DNA from: Allacma fusca
Taxonomy: Eukaryota; Arthropoda; Collembola; Symphypleona; Sminthuridae
Direction of reading: 5' to 3'
DNA length: 64,000 bases
Assembly: GCA_947179485.1 (NCBI GenBank)
Contig: OX359247.1
Span: 58,625,131 to 58,689,130, forward strand
In this document: positions 36,401 through 47,232 of the stretch, in pieces
Layout of the letters: every line of letters starts with the position of its first letter
Position numbering within the stretch: the first letter of the stretch is position 1
Position numbers and translations under genes: made by a program
The notes under the pieces: model-generated
Told to the model about the DNA's origin: nothing
Seen by the model: the letters and a program-made list of their open reading frames with translations, nothing else
Databases searched by the model: none

Positions 36401-38585
36401 TGCAATTTTCAAACCGCAAAACGTAAACTGCAATTTTTAAACTGTAAAACTGAAACTGCAATTTTCAAACCGCAAAACGTAAACTGCAATTTTTAAACTG
36501 TAAAACTGAAACTGCAATTTTTAAACTGCAAGACTAAAACTGACATTTTGAAACCGCAAAACTTAAATTACAATTTCAAAACTGCAAAACCGAAACCGCA
36601 AATCTCAAATTGCAATTTTAAAACTTAAACACTTAAACCGTCAATTTTAAAACTTCAAACTGAAACTGAAAAACTTAAACTGCAATTTTGTAACTGCAAT
36701 TTGGATACTGCAAAACAGAAACTGAAATTTATAAACTGCAAAACTAGAACTGCCATTTTGAAACTGTTAAACTTAAATTGCAATTTTAAACCTTCATTAC
36801 TGAAAACGCCTATTTTGAAACTGCAAAACTAAAACTGCAAAACAGAAACTGCAAAACTAAAACTAAAAACTGAAACTGCGAAACTGAAACTGCAAAACTG
36901 AAACCGCAAAACTGATACTGGAAAACTGAAACTGCATAACTGAAACCGCAAAACTGATACTGGAAAACTAAAACAGCAAAACTGATTCTTCAATTTTCAA
37001 ACCGCAAAACGTAAACTGCAATTTTTAAACTGTAAAACTGAAACTGCAATTTTCAAACCGCAAAACGTAAACTGCAATTTTTAAACTGTAAAACTGAAAC
37101 TGCAATTTTCAAACCGCAAAACGTAAACTGCAATTTTTAAACTGTAAAACTGAAACTGCAATTTTTAAACTGCAAGACTAAAACTGACATTTTGAAACCG
37201 CAAAACTTAAATTACAATTTCAAAACTGCAAAACCGAAACCGCAAATCTCAAATTGCAATTTTAAAACTTAAACACTTAAACCGTCAATTTTAAAACTTC
37301 AAACTGAAACTGCAATTTTGATACTGCAAAACTAAAACTGAAATTTATAAACTTTAAAACTGAAACTGCAATTTTGATACTGCAAAACTAAAACTGAAAT
37401 TTATAAACTGGAAAACTCAAACTGCAATTTGGAAACTGAAAAACTAAAACTACAATTTTTAAACTGCAAAACTAAAACTGCCATTTTAAAACCGCAAAAC
37501 TGAAACTTTAAAACTTAAATTGCAATTTCGAAACTGCAAAACTGAAACCGCAAAACTCAAATTGCAATTTTGAAACTGCAAAACTGAAAACGCCAATTTT
37601 GAAACTTCAAACTGAAATTGCAAAACTGAAACTGCAAAATTTAAACTGCAAAGCTGAAACTGCAATTTTAAAACTGCAAAACTTTAACTGAAATTTTGAA
37701 ACTGCAAAACTAAAACTGCAATTTGGAAACTGCGAAACTTAAACTGCCATTTTGAAATCGCAAAACTACAAACGCCAATTTTAAAACTTCAAACTGAAAC
37801 TGAAAAACTGAAACTGCAATTTTGTAACTGCAATTTTGATACTGCAAAACAGAAACTGAAATTTATAAACTGCAAAACTAGAACTGCCATTTTGAAACTG
37901 GTAAACTTAAATTGCAATTTTAAACCTTCATTACTGAAAACGCCTATTTTGAAACTGCAAACTGAAACTGCAAAACTAAAACTGCAAAACAGAAACTGCA
38001 AAACTGAAACTAAAACTGACACTGCGAAACTGAAACTGCAAAACTGAAACCGCAAAACTGAAACTGCAAAACTGAAACCGCAAAACCGATACTGGAAAAC
38101 TGAAAACGCAAAACTGATACTGGAAAACTGAAACAGCAAAACTGAAGCTTCAATTTTCAAACCGCAAAACGTAAACTGCAATTTTTAAACTGTAAAAATG
38201 AAACTGCAATTTTTAAATTGCAAAACTAAAACTGCCATTTTGAAACCGCAAAACTTGAATTACAATTTCAAAACTGCAAAACCGAAACCGCAAATCTCAA
38301 ATTGCAATTTTAAAACTTAAAAACTTAAACCGCCAATTTTAAAACTTCAAACTGAAACTGCAATTTTGATACTACAAAACTAAAATTTAAATTTATAAAC
38401 TGGAAAACTAAAACTGCAATTTAAAAACTGCAAACTGAAACTGCAAAACTAACACCGAAAAACTGAAACTGCGAATTTTTACACTGCAAAACTGCAACTG
38501 ATATTTAAAAACTGCCAACTAAAACTGCAATTTTGAAACTGCAAAACTTAAATTGCAATTTCGAAACTGAAAAACTGAAACCGCA
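33395..38585. repeat. 5.2-kb diverged tandem repeat (AAACTGCAAAACTG / AAACTGCAATTTTG)
   Basis: A 13-16 bp unit alternates between GAAACTGCAAAACT and GAAACTGCAATTTT forms with many point changes. Higher-order structure is clear. A block starting TAAAACTTCAAACTGAAAC at 35991 recurs at 36648 (657 bp later) and, diverged, at 37782. Inside the first two blocks a unit of about 57 bp (CGCAAAACGTAAACTGC...) occurs three times in a row (36357-36500 and 37003-37150), and once more near 38160. Minus-strand ORFs of up to 185 codons (SFAVSVLQFQFCSF-type) are translations of the repeat and not genes. Confidence 0.95.
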
Positions 38586-39072
38586 AAGAAAGAAATTAAT
38601 GAAGACCGTAATTAATTATTTGGGTTACATACTGTCAGCCCCACTGAATAAAGATGAATCAAAGCAAAGTTAAGGCTGTCAAAGAATTTCCGTCACCAAA
38701 TACCCCAAAGGTTTTAAAAAGGTTTTTAGGCATGACAAGCTGGCTCAAAGAATTTATACCGCATCAAAGCACAATTGCGGAACCTTTAACCAAATTAACC
38801 AGAAAAGGTGTCAAGTGGAACTGGACACAGGTTAAAAAACAAGCTTTTGAAAATCTTAAGAATGCAATAATTTCTCAGAGAGTATTGTCATACCCAAATT
38901 ATCGACAAAAATTTATTCTCGCTTGTGATGCCAGCGATCATGGAGTAGGAGCTATGTTGTTACAAGAATATGGGACAGAAAACACATTATTGCGTTTTGT
39001 AGTGCAACCTTAAACAAAAGTCAAAGAAACAGATCAGCAATGGAAAGAGAACTCCTTCCAATATTATATGCC

Positions 39073-40291
39073 ATAATTATCGCGAGCTAAATCACCTAAA
39101 GATCAACCTCTCCAAAACAAAAATAATAATATTTCGGCGCGGAGGGAACTTCCTTAATTCATGGAAGTGGTACCTAAAGGGGAAGGAAATAGAGATTGTT
39201 TCTGAATACCAATATTTAGGCGTTTTATTCTCATCCTCGGGTTCATTCCAAAAGGCAGCTACCGCAATGAAACGAAAAGCGTTGTCAAAGATTGGCCCCA
39301 CTATTAAATTACTAACCTCCTCCAAAACAGACTCGTGGGGGTCCCGAATGAAACTACTTGACTCTACTATAATCCCAACTTCTACATATGCAGCTCACAT
39401 ATGGGCCGTAAATATGCCAGAGGAAGTTGAGATTGTCCAAAATCAATTTCTAAAAAAGCTGCTTTGGCTGCCCTGCAACACTCCCTCGTACATCTTAAGG
39501 TATGAAACAGGCAGGCGGAGAGTGTTCTCCAAAATATGTACACTAGCGCTCAGATTTTGGTTCAAAATTCTTCTACTCCCTGAGCACAGACTAGTTCGTA
39601 TCTGCTATGAGAGACTTCGGGTTGTCAGCAAAAATATTCCACTCTTTTTAAAAAAACCAGTGTGGTCGAACTTCATACGTGATCTTCTATACAAGCATGG
39701 GTTTGCCGCGGTCTGGGAGTTTCAGTCACCCGAATATGTGGCTGGCTTCTATCAGTGTATTTTTGCTCGAATTAATGAACATTTTGCTGACGAGGATCTA
39801 ACAAGAATTAGAACCTCAACATTCAACCCGGGATACCTATCTATAAAAAGTCATTTTTCTACCTCAAATTACCTCCTATACAATATACCATTCCAGTACA
39901 CGAGAATGTTTGCAAATATTAGACTTGGTTCCGTAACATTGTACTCCAAAAAAGCCAAACTTGAATTAACTTCCCCAGAAGAATGTAAACTATGCAACAT
40001 GAAAGCAGAAAACAACCTTTTTCACCTTCTAGTCACTTGTCCTATTTTCTCAACACCACGTACACAAATACTGGGGAAATACCCTATGCATACGATAATA
40101 AATAGCAACTCTTTAAATCAAATTCTTCGTAACCCGTCTTGTAATTTTGTCTGTGACTTATATAAGTATGTGCTGAATTGTAGCAGTAGGAAAAACTTTA
40201 TTGATCTAATGGATATTTGATTTTAATATGTAATGGATGATATGGGCGCCGCCCGAAAGATTCCTGAATAAATAATAATAATAATAATAAT
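39073..40291 (+). mobile_element. 5'-truncated LINE inserted in the Gypsy RNase H, 13-bp TSD
   Basis: The target site AATATTATATGCC is exactly repeated at 39060-39072 and 40292-40304. The insert ends in an (AAT)n tail at about 40269-40291, a common 3' tail for I-type LINEs. The 5' end starts inside ORF2. It splits the RNase H frame, so it arrived after the Gypsy element. Confidence 0.92.
39083..40220 (+). pseudogene. LINE ORF2 C-terminal fragment (end of RT plus zinc-knuckle region)
   Basis: A single open frame of about 380 codons runs from the truncation point to a TGA at 40218-40220. It begins LNHLKINLSKTKIIIF and EYQYLGVLFSSSG (the last RT motifs). It continues STYAAHIWAVN, ETGRRRVF and a C-x2-C-x9-H-x4-C motif (CKLCNMKAENNLFHLLVTC) typical of the C-terminus of I/R1/Jockey-type ORF2. 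There are no internal stops, so the insertion looks fairly recent. It lacks endonuclease and most of the RT and cannot move by itself. Confidence 0.85.
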
Positions 40292-41097
40292 AATATTATA
40301 TGCCACAGCACATTTTCGAGAAATTCTGGACGGCTCAAAATTCAATTTGTACACAGAGAACAAACGCTTAACTTGGATGTATATGTTAACTGAAGATAAT
40401 AAAAAATTGGCTAGGTGGAATTTAAAATTAAAGGAATTCGATTTTGACATAATTCATATTCCGGGCAAACAGAACGTAATACCAGACTCGTTGTCTAGAT
40501 ATCCCTGTTCTGATACGATCCAAGAAGAGACTATTAATAATGTAGAAACATATTTGCCAGTCATAAATGCAGTCTCGCTGGAAGAAATAAGTTTGGAGAA
40601 AATCAAGCAAACTCAAAAGGAAGATCCGGAAATTCAAACCGTATTGCTAACAGCTAAAAAGGAGCTAATTTAGATAAAAAGCAATTAAAACAACGCGAAT
40701 ATTATAACAAGTCCAGACGAGCTGGAGAGTTTCAGGAAAACGATCAAATATGGGTTCGAACTCATCCGTTGTCGGATGCTTCAAGAAAATTTGCCAAGAA
40801 ATTAGCCCCATAGTAGGATGGCCCGTACAGAATTTCAAAGAAATTGCCAGAGGTTACTTACTAAATATCGGATGAAAATGGTAGATTTATGGGCAGACAA
40901 CATGTTTCAAATTTTTGCAAATGTACGTACCCAGAGAGCGAGTACAGCCCAAGCTGAATGACGACGGTCAAACGGAAACGCATAAAGTACCGAAAAATTT
41001 GAAGGATAAGATTTTGAGACCATTTCGAAAGGAGAAATTTGATTACCGACAACAACTGGGACATCGTATTCCCAATTGGTTTTTGCCGGGGGGATAG

Positions 41098-41432
41098 TGC
41101 AACCATGTGATTACACAAACATATGTAAATTAGTAGATTATTTTTAAGACGTAATTGTATAAATTAAAAAACGAAGAATTTGTCTTCCATTTATGTAAAT
41201 ACAGTTAAAATGTAATTCGGTTTCGGAATGTGTCCGAAACCGGACACATCCGAGAACGTTTTGTAAATAATTTAGACTTTACACATTCCAATTATGTATA
41301 TAAATAATTCGGAGACTCTTGACAGGAATCAATCAGTATTTCAATCTTGTCAGATAAACATCAAGAGTCTCCTTTCTATCTTTAGAAATCTTTAATAAAA
41401 AATATTACATTTTATTTCTTATTGAAATTTCA
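41098..41432 (+). repeat. Probable 3' LTR of the Gypsy element
   Basis: A purine tract (GGGGGGATAG) ends at 41097. The proposed LTR runs from TGCAACCATG to TTTCA at 41432, about 335 bp, so it has TG...CA ends. It contains a TGTCCGAAACCGGACA palindrome (41230-41245) and AATAAA near 41394. The 3' boundary is a guess, because no second LTR is available for comparison. Confidence 0.5.
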
Positions 41433-42690
41433 GGAGCGTTTGGAACTTATTATTCCTTCATACTTGCATCAAGTATTAGCATCCGGTAGTTCTGGGTATA
41501 GAGACACGTAAGTACATAGTGTTAATTTTCCACTCATACACATAATAATTAGTGTCTCATTTTACCCGGTTACGGGTTTAATTGCTACTCGTTAATATTG
41601 CAATTATAAACGAGCCTGGGCCCGGATGTTTTAAATAATGTTATTATATGGAGAGTTTCAGATTCCACGGGACAGAAAATATACTGGACAATAGAGAGGT
41701 CATGACTATTGTAAAGTTGACTATTCGGAAATTATTTAATATAACAGTATACGGGAGAATCGCCGAGAATTATTTTATGACTATAAAGAGGTTGCTTATA
41801 ACGGTAGTGACTATACACCTGTTTGACTGCAATCGTTTGCTCTTAGACAGCAGTGTTGCGCGATTCGATGCAACTTGTCATGGCGGGAATACGTATGTGT
41901 GAACGGATAACGGATTTTTTGAACACGAGAGTATTCAGGCAATGTTGTGCACCTACCTTTACTAATAAATATTATATTAAAACAGAGGATTAAGAAACAT
42001 TGCATTTAAATAGAGTTAAGAAATATTGTGTTAAAACAGAGAATTGAGGAATATTATATTAAAACAGAGTTAAGAAATATTGTGTTAAAACAGAATTATG
42101 GAAAAATGTATTAAAATAGAGAATTAGGAAATAATATTACAATAGAGAATAAAGTGGTAAAATTTTCAAGTAGAGAATTAAGACAACATTTATAAACACT
42201 TACTAACAAGTCCGTACCCGTGGTGCAGTTGACATCATTACGTTTTCCATTAAGGAATATTGTGTAAACCAAACGTATTACTGTAGAATCGCCGAAGAAG
42301 TTGCATATCTCGTTAATGAATGATTTATTACCAACAGCTCCACCCGTCAGAAATTAACCCATCCATAGAAATCTATTGATCTAGTAATCCTTGGCTCTCG
42401 CAATGGAAAAACATTGCTATACGATTTTCGCGCGTACTTATGGGCCAATTTTTGAAGCGAGGAGCCGTGGGTAATAAATCACTAGTAAAATTGTAATATT
42501 GCGATCTTCCAGTATGCTGCAAGCAGTTGGTATATGCCGACAAGCACAGTGAGCTGAGCGAGCTGAAAAAGCTCTCCTCTGCGACAACGTTTCAGCCCGC
42601 TCTGCTTCTCGGCTTGCTGTATATAGTGAAATGAGCCGCGAAGGTTTGATTTGTAAAGCCAAAGCCGTGAAAGTTTAAGTCAACGGACAA
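41433..42690. other. No recognisable gene
   Basis: AT-rich. Imperfect repeats of a word close to AAAACAGAGTTAAGAAATATTG lie at 41980-42130. No coding motif is seen. Confidence 0.4.
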
Positions 42691-43372
42691 CATACAAGTG
42701 GGCTACTCGCGAGTGACGAGTGCACTCAACACACTCCTACTCACACACAGCGAAGTAGCAAGGTAAAGAGTAGGAGTAAAGACGCAAAAAACTTCGCGAG
42801 TTGGAGTGGTATAAATCGAAGCATAGAAAATGAGTAGGAGTAGCATTCTTTGCTACTCACTATTTATCTTACCATTGTATTAATAGCATAAAGCTAGCAC
42901 TGCCACTCTAAAAGATTGGCGGCTATTGGGAAATATTACATAGGTTTAAACAAACAATCGTGTGGAATGCCAACTTATGTACAAGCCATGCATTGGAAGA
43001 CAAAATACTGTATGTCACAGATTAGAAATAAATCTTGAGCATGCCTCCAGGCGTTATTGCAATTACTGTAAACTTCGTCGATCTTTGCATTTGTCATTGA
43101 TTTTGACTAAAATTAAATTGCACTATTTTGTGCTTAGTATTCGCTTTTCTAATGATAAGGAAAACGTTTTGTCTTAATATTTGCAAATATTTTGGTGACA
43201 ACATTGAGTAACTCACGAGTGGTGAGTAGGAGTGGTGAGATTTGAAGTTAGCGCTGAGAGTAGGAGTTTTACATTCTCAGTAAGATTATGAGTGGGCAAG
43301 AGTAGGAGTGGCGGAATTTTTCTCTAAGGGAGTGCGAGTGTGAGTACGAATGGGAAAAAACCTACATCTATG
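42691..43372. mobile_element. Element I: hAT-type MITE with GAGTAGGAGT repeats
   Basis: GAGTAGGAGT/ACTCCTACTC words cluster at 42700-42870 and 43200-43350 around an AT-rich centre. Proposed ends are CATACAAGTGGG (left) and CATAGATGTAGG (right, reverse complement). The flanking octamers ACGGACAA and GCGGACAG match at six of eight positions, consistent with a decayed 8-bp duplication. No coding capacity. Confidence 0.6.
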
Positions 43373-43650
43373 GCGGACAGGTCGAGACCAATAATAATAA
43401 GGGTTAACTAACGAGACAAGCAAACATCTTGGGTGATTCTACAGTACTTATTCAGTATTAGTAACAATTCACTATTTCACATTTAGTCAACCTGTATAAA
43501 TCAAGATTACATTATAAATGCAGGAGTGCATCGTTCCAGTTGCTTTCGACCTATTACACGACTTATTAGCAACTTATAGCAACTCCTGATCAAGGTTTAT
43601 AGATACCGATTATCATATTTACAATAAAACCCTTAATATAGCCCAGCATT

Positions 43651-44763
43651 TTAGCATATTATTAGTAGCGGTCTTGACATTCGAAAAGTCAGCAAAAGAA
43701 TTACCAATGGAGTTGTCCGCTTTATATTACCGGCAAGTTTTAAACCAATTGGCATTAGGCGCAATAGCCGTCTATCTTCAGGTAGAGCAGTTTTCCCCAA
43801 AGAAGCAAGAAGGTTTTTTGAGATCTCAAAAATCTGAGCCATCAAAAAATAAAAATCAACTTCCATAACAGCTAACTCCATGGCCCAAAAGAAAAACATA
43901 AATGTTGTAATGCGAAGCATTTGTGCATGAAGTCTTATAGAAATGTATACAAAGCACAAGTTATAAAACATCCAGCTCGTTGCTGTAATAACCAAAAGAT
44001 TTGTAAATGCAGTTCCAAAATAGCAATTTAAAATTAGGAGTTGCTTGTAGTAAGCAATTACTTGTTTCTTTTTGGTGTTCAATATAGCATTCGCAAATTT
44101 AGCCCTAACCTCTGATTGTAATATTTGCGATGACTTGATATCTCTTAAAATTAATATTGTCCGTATTGAGTACGATAAAATTATTATTACAACAAGAATA
44201 AAAAAGCTTGGAGCAGGTAGCACACACAAAGCTTCTAAAATAAATAAAATAATTAAATTTTGCCTGGATTGCCATTCCGTCCAAAAAAGAGATCCAGCTT
44301 CGAAAGACAATTAGTAGTCCCTGATTTTAAAACCAAAAAAACAATTTATAAAAATAATTTAAACAATTAATTCTTGTACGTTGACAAATTAAGAGTAAAC
44401 ATTTTCAGCTACCTGATTTTTTAAAACGTTCCAAAATCACATTGAAGACGGTGCAAATATCCTGGGACTTAAAATATACAGTACTAAGAATTGAATGAAC
44501 AGGCTCTCAATATGTGCATATGACAAGAATAAGTCCAGAGCAATATTTTCATTAGATTTTGTAAGTTGAAACAAATTCGATGTTTGAATCCCTATTTTTA
44601 CAATTAGTAGGAACGTATACAGTCCCCACATGATATAAAAACGTAAAGAGGGGCTGTGGATTATTTTTTGTTCATCCTTAATCCAAACGAGTGAAATTAG
44701 ACCGAATGAATGCATATAGTTGAAATAGGACCCAGTGAAGTTAATAGTCCTGTCTGATAACAT
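43651..44763 (-). pseudogene. Dead paralogue of the 20-kb chemoreceptor
   Basis: Exon 1 (44763 to about 44416) starts MLSDRTINFTGSYFNY and matches the 20-kb receptor, but a 5-nt insertion near 44480 shifts the frame before the DIC-x-x-FN loop. Exon 2 has lost its AG acceptor (AATTAG in the intact copy, AATTGTC here). Immediately after SKLDLFFG about 38 codons present in the intact copy are deleted. The rest (44275-43651) is well conserved, including TALPEDRRLLRLMPIGLKL and the last helix. Three independent lesions mark a pseudogene. It lies about 23 kb from its intact relative, in the same orientation. Confidence 0.8.
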
Positions 44764-45582
44764 TGGTACGCACTAATTGTTCCTTTTGTTGCATATAGTT
44801 ACACTAAACCTAAAGTATTCTTGCAAAGACAACTTATGATCTCTTTTTTATTTTTATTCAAGCGAATTTAATAGTATAGGAATAATAATGAAGAGAATAT
44901 CAAGGGGTTAGTGACAGCAGAAATATCTTCGTATTGTTTCATTTATAGAAACTAAACTATTAATACACAGGCTTACTGGATACCTCTCAATTTGTGATAT
45001 AACTTCTGAATTTATCTCTCATTAGACAGCTCTATTCCCCAATAATTGGGTTTTGGTAGTTCGCCATATCTTCGTATGATATTTGCTATTAAACGACTTC
45101 CGAATTCAGGTTACATTATATGTAACACTTGCACAATTATATGTAACGGTCGGACAGTTATTTTGTATTACACATGATTGGGCTTCCTTAGCTCGCTAAC
45201 AATATTATATATATTGTAATTGGATTCTAGTGTGAGGGTTAAATGATTATCTGGTCATTATTACCTCCAATTCAATTTGGAAGCGATGTAGGAAAACGGG
45301 TTGGGCAGTTGGAACGTGTTAGTCTTGTTTTCATATTCCTTAAAATGGTTTCCTCCAGGAAACAATCTAGATGTTTTGCCAAATTACTTTACCTAAATTA
45401 GAAACTTTTTTCCATGTAACTAATACCTTAAAAAATATTGTGCAATTTAGTTTGGAGTAATTTTAAAATTATTCGTTTTGTAAATTAGAATCAATTTGTA
45501 TTATAAATTGTGCGTCCATACATCTAGGAAAATATTTATTTTTCATGTGTTCATTTTCTAGGAAGTTCGGGAATAATTTCAT
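44764..45582. other. No recognisable gene
   Basis: AT-rich flank of the receptor pseudogene; nothing identified. Confidence 0.4.
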
Positions 45583-45597
45583 AACGGTTATTATTAT

Positions 45598-46223
45598 AAA
45601 TAAATAAAAATATAGGCCCACAAGGGCGCATTTTATTCTTGCACTTGACCATTAGTCATCATGCCATACACAGATTTTCTAACTTGTGAGGTTACAACTG
45701 AGAAGCTTATACCGGCTCTCGTCGGTTGATAGATGGTTGAAAACCGCGTGTACTGGGTATCGTACACACGGTATCCACCTAGAGCTGGCACAGAGCTAGA
45801 CAGGTGGGACAAATACCCATCAGTCCATTCCTCCCATTTAGGGAGTATATCACAAGTCTTTGCTCCGGCTGGGGAAATGTAGAGTAGGAGGTAATTTGGG
45901 AGGGAGAGGAGTAAGGATAGAAAGGGATTAACGGACGCTCATTTGACTGGAATGTCTAGCGATCTTTGCAGATTGGCAGCTTCTCCTAGTTCCCCTCCGT
46001 CTTAAGGATGTCCACTGTTAGTTCCTCTGTGCTTCCAGGCCATGGTTCCAGTCTTCAGAGTGCAAGTCCCTTTCACGTTATCTCCTCCCCTCACACAAAG
46101 CTACAGTAGAAGATAGAAAGAGCAGTGGTAATTATTAAAGTATCAGAGCTTTACTGGAATCGAAAATCGACCCCAGCCGCAACGAACGGGACGCTCTGAC
46201 CACTCAGCCACCACTGCGAGGCT
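45598..46223 (-). mobile_element. tRNA-derived SINE with 15-bp target duplication
   Basis: On the minus strand the element starts GCCTCGCAGTGG. It has an A-box-like TGGCTGAGTGGTCAGAGCG (46210-46192) and a B-box-like GGGGTCGATTTTCGATTCC (46174-46156), spaced as in a tRNA. A GC-richer body of about 500 bp follows, with an AT-rich end near 45600. The target site AACGGTTATTATTAT is exactly repeated at 45583-45597 and 46224-46238. Pol III transcription and movement by a LINE machinery are inferred from the class. Confidence 0.82.
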
Positions 46224-46238
46224 AACGGTTATTATTAT

Positions 46239-47232
46239 TGAACCGTCGTTTCTAATTTTTTTTAAAACATCATAAACACATATTTATTGTATTCCCGAAC
46301 GTCGATATTGCGTCATTAATGGAATGAAGAGTGACGTAGTGTTGCAATAACTCCATGCGAGACAAGGAGACTAATACAAATACTTGTGGATATGATGTCT
46401 GAAAGTTTTTACTAAATATCGGGCTCAACGAGAGTCAGTGAGGTAGTGAAAATTAAAATGTAGCGATTCAAGTAGGGACAATGACTACTGAGAAAGGAAA
46501 AAAGTAATCAGCTTAAATAGAATACTGTAAGCTTCTCTGAGTTTTTGCTGGAATATAAAATAGCACGATATGTACAAGAGATATGCTTCCCCACTTCTAC
46601 GCAGTCCATTACAAATAATAATGGTACTTACAATAGAATTATTAATACACTGAGGATCTCCCGTAGATTAAACTGCAGGTAGGTTTGTTATCACAAACTA
46701 TTTGGTTGCAATATTCATTAGGCGTAATAATACATGCACACGTGTTTAGAATGAGCCTGACAGCTTAATTCTTATCAAAAGACAATAGATGGACGAAATT
46801 TGCATAAATGCCCGTCTATATCTTTAAATTTGCACCAAAGAAAACTACTTTGGACCCTCTTTATGCAGTCTTTCGAGCTGGGTCTTCAACAATTTATTTT
46901 ATTCCAACTTGGTTCAAGATAGAAGCAAATTAGAAGTATCGCGTGAGATCAAAAATGTTACATCAAATTTTGTTCAGAGATTGTCAAAATTCCTTTAGAA
47001 GTCAGTATTTGATTACAAGTCCTGCTTTATTTGTGACGGTATCACAGCTGTAACGCCAAGCAGCTAATTAAACTTGTATAAAGGGATGACTGATTACGTG
47101 CCGTTATAACCGCGGTGTCAACTGGAATATCTGTAAAATGACATCGATTCTTACAACCTTGTGGAAAGCAAGCGTTCTTGGGCTTTGTCGTTCTTTTATT
47201 TGTTGCCCTATATAGCATTCCCTGGTCTTGCA
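46239..47232. other. No recognisable gene; upstream region of the 47-kb receptor
   Basis: Mixed AT-rich sequence without ORFs carrying a motif. The reading frame of the receptor extends upstream to 47161 without an ATG, so the gene start was placed at 47233. Confidence 0.4.

Larger units (their letters stand above)
38597..40672 (+). pseudogene. Gypsy pol fragment: RT end and RNase H, interrupted by a LINE
   Basis: Before the LINE, NYLGYILSA, then after a frame change SKVKAVKEFPSP, RFLGMTSWLKEFIP, IAEPLTKLTRKG and LACDASDHGVGAMLLQ mark the connection region and RNase H start of Gypsy pol. After a stop the sequence MERELLPILYA continues. It is cut at 39072 and resumes at 40305 with AHFREILDGSKFNLYT, ARWNLKLKEFDFDIIHIPGK and IPDSLSRYP, the RNase H end. 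Further on (40680-40900) there are short matches to the end of integrase (QIWVRTHPLSDA, KFAKKLAP) with two stops. Description only; the frame is broken at several points. Confidence 0.85.
38590..41432 (+). mobile_element. Ty3/Gypsy LTR retrotransposon, 3' part
   Basis: The order is the end of the reverse transcriptase, RNase H (split by a LINE), a short integrase C-terminal remnant, a purine-rich tract, and a 3' LTR. The 5' LTR, gag, protease and most of pol are absent; the tandem repeat takes their place. Several stops and frame changes show it is inactive. Confidence 0.8.

Noticed and set aside
33423-38181. Minus-strand ORFs rich in SFAVSVLQFQFCSF and plus-strand KLQN-type ORFs
   Set aside because: They arise from the A-rich tandem repeat; no non-repeat domain, start context or splice support.
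31650-40220. Single LINE running from ORF1 at 31.6 kb to the ORF2 end at 40.2 kb
   Set aside because: The 39.07-40.29 kb piece has its own 13-bp target duplication inside Gypsy sequence, so it is a separate insertion.
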